From assembly GCF_027244095.1 (NCBI RefSeq), contig NC_069658.1, positions 262,392,687 through 262,456,686 on the forward strand: a stretch of 64,000 bases of DNA, in the 5' to 3' direction. Origin of the DNA: Hemicordylus capensis. Taxonomy: Eukaryota; Chordata; Lepidosauria; Squamata; Cordylidae. Positions 56,413 to 64,000 of the stretch are shown piece by piece; the first letter of the stretch is position 1, and every line of letters starts with the position of its first letter. A program made the position numbers and the translations under genes. The notes beneath the pieces were generated by a model. That model was not told where the DNA came from, searched no databases, and was given only the letters and a program-made list of their open reading frames with translations.

Positions 56413-57369
56413 ATGATCTTCTACAGTGAAGCATCATGGAAAGAAAGTAACCAAAGCTACCAAGGATTCATTCTACTGGGAGTGGCAGACCGCCCTCATT
56501 TGGAGATGATACTTTTTGCAATCATCTTGCTCTGCTATACAGTGACCCTCGTGGGGAACACAACTATCATTGTGGTGTCATGGCTAGACCCCCATCTCCA
56601 CACCCCCATGTATTTCTTCCTCAGCAACCTCTCCTTCCTTGACCTCTGCTTCACTACCAGTCTTGGCCCTCAGATGCTGGTGAACTTCTGGAGAAAAAGC
56701 AAGTCTATCACATATGCTGCCTGTGTGGCTGAGCTGTACATCTCCCTAGCTCTGGGCTCTACAGAGTGTATTCTGTTGGCTGTCATGGCGTATGACCGCT
56801 ATGCTGCAGTCTGCCAGCCCCTGCACTACACTATCATTATGAGCCACTCCTTATGTTTCAAAATGGCGGCCATCTCCTGGGTGAGTGGCTTCAGCAACTC
56901 GCTGGTACAAACAGTGCTGACTCTTCAACTTCCACTATGTGGCCAGAACCGGGTGGACCACTTTTTCTGTGAGGTGCCAGCTTTTCTCAAATTGGCTTGT
57001 GTTGACACTTCACTCAATGAGGCTGTGCTCTTCTCTGCCAGTGTGGTGTTTCTTCTAGTGCCACTGGGCCTCATCATAGTCTCTTATGGCTACATTGTGG
57101 CAGCTGTGTTGAGGATCCGCTCAGCTGAGGGCAGGCGGAAGGCCTTCAACACCTGTGCCTCTCACCTGACTGTGGTATCACTCTTCTATGGGACAGCCAT
57201 TTTCAGTTATCTCCAGCCCCCGTCCAACTACTCCCGTGCCTGAGGCAAGATGATCTCCCTTTTCTACACGTATGTCACCACCATGCTTAATCCCCTCATT
57301 TATACACTGAGAAACAAAGAGGTGCATAGAGCTGTAAGAAGGTTGATGAACAGGCACTCAACAACTTAG
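56413..57369 (+). pseudogene. Olfactory receptor OR-3, class II, family 2-like, one premature stop
   Basis: Open for 276 codons (MIFYSEASWKESNQSYQGFI to NYSRA) and then a TGA at 57241-57243. OR-1 and OR-2 have CGT or CGA (Arg) at this place, so the change looks like a CpG C-to-T transition. The frame continues unbroken past it with [20 protein letters not shown] and ends at a normal TAG at 57367-57369. All other landmarks are intact (PMYFFL, MAYDRYAAV, KAFNTCASHL). The truncated product would lack TM7. It is a very recent pseudogene or a segregating null allele. Confidence 0.92.
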
Positions 57370-58300
57370 CCCAATGGTCTCCCAATTTATTAACAGAATA
57401 AGCAAAATCTTATTATATTACTTTTACTTATTACTTGCTTTTATCATATCTTTAGCATTTTCCAGTGATCAGTGTGTCTTTAAACTAAATCTGTTAATTT
57501 ATTTAATTATATATTTATTGCAAATACAACCACAATAAATGCACAACAATACACCTATGGAAAAAATGTTTAATAGAGAATACTTGTTTAGATTAATGTC
57601 CAAATTACGGTTATGAAATCAACTAAGTGAGACCATGCTTTTTGAAATGTCTGTCTTTTCCTGCCATTTCTAAACAGTCATTATGTTGTACATATGTATT
57701 AATTTTTGTACACCTGTACATGTGTGAATCACTGCACTTGCATTCACCTTAAAAATGAACCTGGGTACAGGCCTGCTTAAATGCAGACAAGAAATGTACT
57801 ATTGGACATGTGTTAAACATCATTTCTGAAAAATGTACATACATTCAGATCTGTTCATGTGTATGCAGTGCACAGATTGTACATGTGTTGGACACAATAG
57901 CCCTCTTCGGGCATTAGGCACCAAAGTGGTATTCACAGTTACAGAACCAAAGCAGGTAGGAAGTCCCACCCTGGAGCTGTCACTCATACCCTGGATCTTG
58001 CCTCTCACAGTTACAGAGTTATTGTTATAGAGTGTGAAAAGGGACACACTATAACCATGATGGCTGCTAATAACGGAAATGGCAGCCATCACAGTTACAT
58101 CATGTGCTTTTTCACACAAACACTGCTGTAACCATGAGCAGTGAGGTCCCAGGGATAAATGACAGTGCTGGGACTTTCTACCTGCTTCCAACTGGCACTT
58201 TTGGCACTGTAACTGTGAGCACTGCTTCAGTGAACAACATCTTCCCTATTCACATGTTATGTTCAATGCACATACAATCTGTGGACAATATGCACATGCA
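57370..58300. other. Unassigned, with a possible MITE
   Basis: 57870-58300 has inverted segments (for example tgtacatgtgttggacac and, far right, a complementary tccacagattgtatgtgc-like stretch), suggesting an old DNA element. Ends and target duplication were not resolved. Confidence 0.35.
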
Positions 58301-58774
58301 CAAACCAGGGGCGTACCAAGGTTGGAGTGGGCCTGGAGATGAGATTTTAAAATGGGCCCCTCGCTGTCTTCCACTCCTTCTCCTGGCCCCATGCCTCTGC
58401 TCACTATCCCAACTACCGTTACAAGGTGTAAATAGCAACAGAACCAACTAATACAACAGTATAAATGAAGAACTTTAATAATTGCACGTATCCCAGCTCA
58501 TGTCCTTGAGCTCCATAGCTTGCAAGTTCCAGCTATCTGAAGGCACCAACTGTATTATAGTTATACTTTAAGGTTATTGTTTGCATGGCAAGCATGCCCC
58601 TAAAGCAGCCCTGCACAACGTAAGGCCTGGAGACCAGATCTGGCCTATGGGGACATTTTTGATGGCCCAAGTAGCCAGCAACAGCAGGAGCCCCAAAATT
58701 TGGCATTTGGGTGGGGCTAGAATAGTGGGTGCCCGCTGACTGAGCAAGGACAGGGCTTATTTTCTGGTCACTAT
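58301..58774. mobile_element. hAT-like repeat ends, fragmentary
   Basis: ccaggggcgtaccaaggttg at 58306 starts a repeat shared with 9003, 11319 and (inverted) 62010. A second repeat near 58600 begins gccctgcacaacgtaaggcc, a Charlie-like hAT style. No transposase, no paired ends found. Confidence 0.4.
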
Positions 58775-59746
58775 CCTTGGTCAAAATTGTGGGCCAGTGT
58801 GGGGAGGGAAGGACCCACAACTATGGGGTGGAGACTGCCTTGGTCGGCCTGATGGATGATCTCCAATTGGCAATTGACAGAAGAAGTGTGACTCTGTTGG
58901 TCTTTTTGGATCTCTTGGCGGCTTTTGATACTATTGACCATAGTATCCTTCTGGAACATCTGAGGATGTTGGGGGTGGGAGGCACTGTTTTACAGTGGTT
59001 CCGCTCCTACCTCTCGGACAGATTCCAGATGGTGTCAATTGGAGAGTGTTGCTCTTTGAAATCTGAGCTTAAGTATAGTGTCCCTCAAGGCTCCATACTC
59101 TCTCCAATGCTCTTTAACATCTAAATGAAACTGCTGGGAGAGATCATCAGGGGATTTGAAGCTGAGTGTTTCCAGTATGCTGATGACATGCAGATCTACT
59201 TCTCCATGTCAGCTTCTTCAGGAGCTGGCATATCCTCCCTAAATGCCTGCCTGGAAGCAATAATGGGCTGGAATAGGGAGAATAAACTAAAGCTGAATTC
59301 AGATAAGACGGCGGTACTTATTGTGCGGGGTCAGAACTCCAGAGACGATTTTGATCTACCTGTTCTAGATGGGGTCACACTTCCCCAAAAGGAACAGGTT
59401 CGCAGTCTGGGAGTACTTCTGGATTCACACCTCTCCCTGGTTTCTCAGGTTGAGGCGGTGGCCAGTGTTGCTTTCTATCAGCTCCGGCTGATACGCCAGC
59501 TGCATCCGTTTCTCGAGATCAATGACCTCAAAAGAGTGGTACATGTGTTGGTGATCTCCAGACTTGACTTTTGTAATGCGCTCTACGTGGGGCTGCCTTT
59601 GTACGTAGTCCGGAAACTTCAGTTGGTTCAGAACGCGGCAGCCAGGTTGGTCTCTGGGTCATCTCGGAGAGACCATATTACTCCTTTGCTGATGGAGTTA
59701 CACTGGCTGCCAATAGGTTTCTGGACAAAATACAAAGTGCTAGTTA
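58775..59746 (+). mobile_element. L2-clade LINE reverse transcriptase segment, ending at a Helitron
   Basis: Two long frames (58777-59124 and 59125-60093) are separated by one in-frame stop. Motifs: SVTLLVFLDLLAAFDTIDHS, VPQGSILSPMLFNI, the YADD box as CFQYADDMQIYF, and ARLVSGSSRRDHITPLLMEL. L2 sequence stops at gtgctagtta (59746), the same nucleotide at which the L2 at 34074-34502 is interrupted. Quite well preserved. Confidence 0.9.
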
Positions 59747-60180
59747 TCCTCTCTAATAAAACGCTTGGTGTCTGTCCGTGGACGGACACCAAGCGTGTGT
59801 CCGTGCCTCCCTGCCCTGTTCTGCGCCTGCGCGAAGCGCAGGCGCAGAACAGGGCAAGGGAGACACGCTCGCTGGCACCCGGCAGCCATCTTGGGCGGCC
59901 AGAAGCGGCTGCCCCGAAGAACCGACGCCTCGGCCAAAATAGATGGAGGCCGGGGGCGGAGCGGAGGCCATGTAACCTTAAAAAAAAATTTACTCCCGCG
60001 GCCGCCGCTGCCGACCACCCACCCTCCCTCCCAGCTGCCGAGTCCCCCTTACCCTGGCTGACTGCTGTCGGCCGAAGACAGCCCTTAATTTAAGAGGCAG
60101 AGAGGAGCTCGCAAGCAGAGCTCCTCTCTGTGCAAAGCCTCTTGCCGAACTGCCGCTTTGGGCTCTTGCACACTATGATA
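59747..60180 (+). mobile_element. Second Helitron 5' part, at the same L2 site
   Basis: Starts TCCTCTCTAATAAAAC and shares the palindrome and the following ~140 bases with the Helitron at 34503 (7 differences in the first 85 bases by my count). A strong hairpin follows (cgcctgcgcgaagcgcaggcg region, 59820-59865). No CTAG end or resuming L2 was found, so the 3' end is lost or further away. The right limit given is approximate. The open frames over it are due to GC content. Confidence 0.7.
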
Positions 60181-60339
60181 TGGAATTATTTAATTGGAAT
60201 TGTTTAATCCAGGCCTACAAATAAGTGTATAAGAGTTTGATTCAAAGTTTGGGCTACTGAACAGCACAAAGAGCCACTAGGCCCGAAACAAAGAAAACAC
60301 TTTTCCTTGATAAAGTCAGGGAAAGTGTTGAAGCCAGGA

Positions 60340-60780
60340 ATGTGGGGCCCTTCTCAAGAATATGAGATAGGAGGCTCATCGGCCAGAAGATAACCAATAC
60401 CAGAACCTGTCAGGAGATAGATAACATAGGTATGCAACCAGTCCATTAGCCAAATCCCCCACTCAGCAAAAAGGAACATCCCTGGCACTAGATACTGATA
60501 GAGAGTAAGGTTATCAGAAAGGCCAAGTAGTAAACTCATCTTCCAAGGCTCTAAGTGGCACCTCTGGAATGTATATGTTTAATTACCAATGGCATGTATT
60601 AATTGCTTTACTGATATGCTTGCTTGCTTCTACTCTATATAAATTGGCCAACTGTGCTCCTTCTCTGCACAGTACCAGCCAGACATTCTTACTTGTACTT
60701 TGCCTTTCATGATCACAAAATAAAAGCTTATTTGAGCACTGCACCCTTGTTGCATTGAACTTCATTCAGTCAGGCAACAA
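60340..60780 (+). mobile_element. Candidate solo LTR of an old retroviral-type element
   Basis: Starts tgtggggccc, holds a TATA-like ctctatataaattgg (60639) and aataaa (60719), and ends near ggcaaca. Downstream leader-like sequence is present but no coding remnant was found. Family unassigned; a fossil if correct. Confidence 0.35.
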
Positions 60781-61189
60781 GTCAATTGTGGGAACTTGGT
60801 CTAATTTTTGGTTCGGCAAGACACCCCATTCTCTGTCAAACTTGATGGAAGGATGAACGCAAGGGGATGAATCAGACAAGAGGGCCTGGTTCCAGAGGAT
60901 TTTTCCCGCAACAACTAAGCATTTCCTACTCCCCCACCAAAAGTCTTATTTATATACACTTGCTCCATCACAGGAAACTCCATTTTAAAAGCCCTTTAAA
61001 CGTTGACTTGTTTTTAAATGCTAAAAAATTGGGGTAGCTCCATATATGAAATTCTACTGTCCTGTTTAAAATAAAATTGAATAAAATTGAATAAAATTAA
61101 AATTGGCTTTTCCTTCTGTAGTGGATAGACATACACTTAAATGTAGTTCATAGAAGAAATCTAGGAAAATAAGAAAAAGAAAGAACAAT

Positions 61190-61312
61190 CCCTGCCCTTT
61201 GGGGACAAGGATCCATCTTTCTTTCTTTATTATTTTTCTGTGTAAATCGCTTTGGAAACTTTTGTTGAAAAGTGATATATACATATTTTTAGTAGTAGTA
61301 GAAGATCAAATT
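61190..61312 (+). mobile_element. L2-like 3' tail
   Basis: tttggggacaaggatccatc, gtaaatcgctttggaaactt and a tatatacat end, as at 39105-39222. Confidence 0.6.
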
Positions 61313-61545
61313 GGGCTGCTTTTTCTGCTGTGAGAGGTGTAAAAAGGGCTATTTGTATCTGCCTCTGAGTTTATTCATTATTATTATTAATATTATTACT
61401 ACTACTACTACTACATGCTTAGAATTGGTTTGCATGTGGCTTAAAGTCAACAGAAATATGTGTATGTTACAGACATATATACATATATTTTGACACATAG
61501 CCTGTTCTTCCTCCAAACCTTTATCCTCACAGCAAGGCAGGTTTG

Positions 61546-61597
<52 letters not shown>

Positions 61598-63744
61598 TAT
61601 AAAGTATATTAAAGATTGCCTTTTGAGTAATTAAAAATTTGTGAAAACACAGATAGCAGAATAGTCTGTTATTCATTAGTAATGGTGAAGTCCTAAAGAA
61701 GAATACCCTAATTCTGCTGCTAAATGTATCAACGCCTGCCTGACAATCTGCTTTGATGAGCAAAAGAGAGACACTAAACATCTGCTCCTGGAAAGAAGGA
61801 TTAGTTCCCTCAAGACCTTTCCTACAATTTGGAAATATTCTGGTTATTTCTCATTTTATTCTTTTGCCTGCTTTTTATTCTTTTTATTCTTTTGCTAGGG
61901 AGCAACAGGTTCACAGGATCTGTTGGACATGGGGCCAGGAGAAGGAGAGGAAGGCAGTGAGAGGCCCATTTTGAAATCTCGTCCCTGGGCCCACTCCCAC
62001 CTTGCTACACCCTTGGTCGAGTGCACTGTTTTCAGTAGAAAAATAGAACGTAGCTGGGCCATCACTATATGTAGTTCTCCAGGCTGGAGTACAATATTAT
62101 CCAAATCCATTCAAGCCATTTGGAGCTGCTTCGCTGGCTTGTAGAGACCCATGTCTAGTGTGATGACCATTTTAAGGTCAGGACCTACGACTTTTGCATT
62201 GATACACTGTCCCTGCATGAGTATAGCATCAGTAATGTCTTCCACTCATGTGCAGGTGCTGCAATTAATGGTGGTGTACCAACTTGTGTTTTGGGGAATC
62301 CATGTTGTAACAGTGACCTTTCCAGACCATGTGGGAATGTTGCATTTGCTAGTGTCCATTACTTCATCTTCATCACTATCTTCATCACTTACGCCACTGT
62401 TTTCCCCTGCACAAGGAGTGCTGCTTACATCCACTTTATAAGATCTAACCACTGATCAAACTCGAATGAAGGACCTGGAGGAGACAAGGAGGAGAAGCTC
62501 CAGAGCAAGCAGGGTAGGGTCTGCTGCTGTGGCACGCCATTACATCCTAGTCTCCACACTTCACTGCTTGAGCCACTCTTCCTTTCCTGCATCGTTAGTA
62601 GCTATTAGCAAACTCTGAAGTTGCAAGAGAAAACTCTCCAGAAATCCTTATCGCATTTAAGATTGGCAGCAGCAAACAGGACTCTTGGAGGAAGTAAATA
62701 TGGGGCAGTGGGGTAAGAGAAGGGGGGCATCACAGGAGTCAAATTATTTTAATTGCAATCACTGTAATTTGAGTCAAGAGTAATCTTAATTGAGCTAAGA
62801 GTACCGTGGTCACTTCCTCCTCTGCAAGTGTTGCTTTCGTTTTCCTGCATTGGAGACTGGGGCGGCAGCAGGGGAGGGGTCCATGTTAAGCCCTGGAGAA
62901 CAACAATCCCATGGACTTGTCCTTGTGATATGTAAAGAAAAGATTACATCTGATCCATGGATGTGCAAAGTTCTTTCCGTCCCTCACCGTGGCTATCCCT
63001 CCACCCCCGGGTCTGGAATTAACAGGGAGCACACCCACATTAGAAGGGTGTGATGCAGGCAAAACTCTAGCTCCAGACTTTAAAAAAAAAAATCATAACA
63101 AGGAAACTGTTGGCACAGATGAACAGTCCTTGTGACCCAACACTCAGTTTCCTACAGTGCTAGCTGGTTGCTTCTGTGGAACTTAAAAACTGGGCACAAA
63201 AGGAGGGCCCAGCCCTCCCTGGTGTTTGTTCCTAGCTTCTGACTTTCCAAGGTATACTACCTCTATACAAGGAGGTTTATTTAGCTTTCAACGCTGATAT
63301 TAAATTAGGTAGAGGTCTCTCCCAGCCCTACTACATAATTATTAGTATTTTAACTGGACAGGGTGTTGGGCCAAAAAAGCAAAGGATATGTTGTAACATC
63401 CCTCCAGTCTTGGTTATTTTAAGAGTAGGAAGAGAGAAGTGGACCATTGCAGAAGGAGCAAAGGAGGGAGGAATTTGGTATGAAGGGTGCCAGGGATTGG
63501 TGAGAAAGGATGTTGGTTTGAGGAAGTTGCTCGACAGAAGAAGAGAAAGATAGAAGACAAGAAGAGAAAAAGACAGAAGAAGAGAAAGACAGAAGACAAG
63601 AAGAGAAAAATAGCAGGCGAGCAGAGCAAGGATTGAGTCTAGAGAATAGAGGGATGTTAGGAAGGGTACCAGGGCTAGGCAGATAAGTGTAGTAACAGTA
63701 GGGATAAATATTCAAATTTCATGTAGTTAAAGCTGCAGTGTGTA
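61313..63744. other. Mostly unassigned right-hand stretch
   Basis: Contains the GA run, an inverted hAT-like end at 61960-62013 (cttgctacacccttgg), and a purine-rich tandem array at about 63530-63615 (agaagagaaagacagaagac units). No frame here carries a recognisable domain. Confidence 0.5.
61547..61593. repeat. (GA)n microsatellite
   Basis: An uninterrupted GA run of about 46 bases. Leu/Ser repeat frames over it are artefacts. Confidence 0.95.
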
Positions 63745-63885
63745 GGAGCCAGCAGTCATGTGGGCGGCTGATTTGGCCACCCAGGGCTGCTGTTTGATCA
63801 TCTGCAGGGAGAGAGGGCTAAGCCTGCTCTCCCCGCAGAACCCCCCCAGTGCTTCACACCAATTGTGTGAAGCACCTCAATATTT
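63745..63885. mobile_element. Third copy (partial) of the arm's MITE-like block
   Basis: Matches 8080-8210 and 40545-40625: gggctgctgtttgatcatct, then the hairpin arms gcttcacac and gtgtgaagc. Shorter and more diverged. Shows that the block is a dispersed repeat and not unique to the duplication. Confidence 0.6.
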
Positions 63886-64000
63886 ATTATGAGGAAAATA
63901 CTGTGAAATAACCATTTTCTCATATATTTTGCTATTTAAGCCCTGTTGCTATAAAAGCAGCACACAGTATAAATATTCTTAATATAACACCAACAGCACA

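Noticed and set aside
56413-57243. OR-3 as an intact 276-residue receptor
   Set aside because: The frame stops before TM7, while conserved TM7 codons follow directly in frame after the stop.
58306-62013. Paired ends of one large hAT element (ccaggggcgtaccaagg and its inverted relative)
   Set aside because: Flanking 8-base sequences do not match and unrelated elements lie between, so these are two separate fragments.
1-64000. CRISPR arrays, bacterial operons, toxin genes or complete retroviruses
   Set aside because: No such structure was seen. Direct repeats are microsatellites or transposon parts, and the only LTR-type remains are decayed.

Overview
The window is repeat-rich vertebrate DNA, most likely from a squamate reptile (lizard or snake). 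The evidence is the mix of CR1, L2 and RTE/BovB-type LINEs, tRNA-derived SINEs with a BovB-like tail (Sauria type), hAT and Helitron DNA transposons, a DIRS retroelement, many dinucleotide repeats, and a small cluster of class II olfactory receptor (OR) genes. There is no bacterial-style gene organisation, CRISPR array, rRNA gene or free-standing tRNA gene.

Host genes. Two intact single-exon OR coding regions face opposite ways: OR-1 (minus, 12777-13730) and OR-2 (plus, 44246-45202). OR-3 (plus, 56413-57369) is a pseudogene with one premature stop at a CpG-type site. A fourth, dead 5' fragment (43629-43922) lies just upstream of OR-2. All intact coding exons start a few bases after a pyrimidine tract plus AG, as expected of OR genes with a distant 5' non-coding exon. 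A homologous non-coding block occurs three times (minus 23985-25680; plus 36090-37480; plus 50200-51620), each in the same orientation as the OR that follows it. It carries a CCCNNGGG (O/E-like) motif, TAATTA in two copies, and GTAAGT/GTGAGG donor-like sites. I propose it as the OR promoter and first exon.

Layout. 1-9163 is one arm of a nearly identical inverted duplication whose partner is 39558-42690, about 30 kb away. The left arm is interrupted by a young DIRS1-like element (804-6791); the right arm keeps the empty site. 9.4-12.5 kb holds CR1 debris and a hAT element. 12.8-18.1 kb holds OR-1 and a long decayed L2. 18-25.7 kb holds SINE, CR1, a foldback MITE and promoter block A with an L1 inserted. 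25.8-28.2 kb is a second hAT. 28.6-29.9 kb is a decayed Ty3/gypsy fossil. 31-36 kb holds Sauria SINE, CR1 and L2 with a Helitron inside. 36-37.5 kb is block B. 43.6-45.2 kb holds the dead OR fragment and OR-2. 48-49.1 kb is a third hAT copy. 49.8-51.6 kb holds a composite SINE and block C. 53.1-55.5 kb is CR1 inside CR1 inside an RTE/BovB-type LINE. 56.4-57.4 kb is OR-3. 58.8-60.2 kb is L2 ending in a second Helitron. The remainder is mostly unassigned.

Main points of interest: the filled and empty DIRS site pair; a mosaic OR-1/OR-2 pair whose 5' parts are almost identical while their 3' parts are much more divergent; the conserved upstream OR block; a composite SINE joining a tRNA-like head, a 5S-rRNA-like body and a CR1-derived tail; and two Helitrons at exactly the same nucleotide of two different L2 copies. 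Identity values are by-eye estimates from reading the bases.
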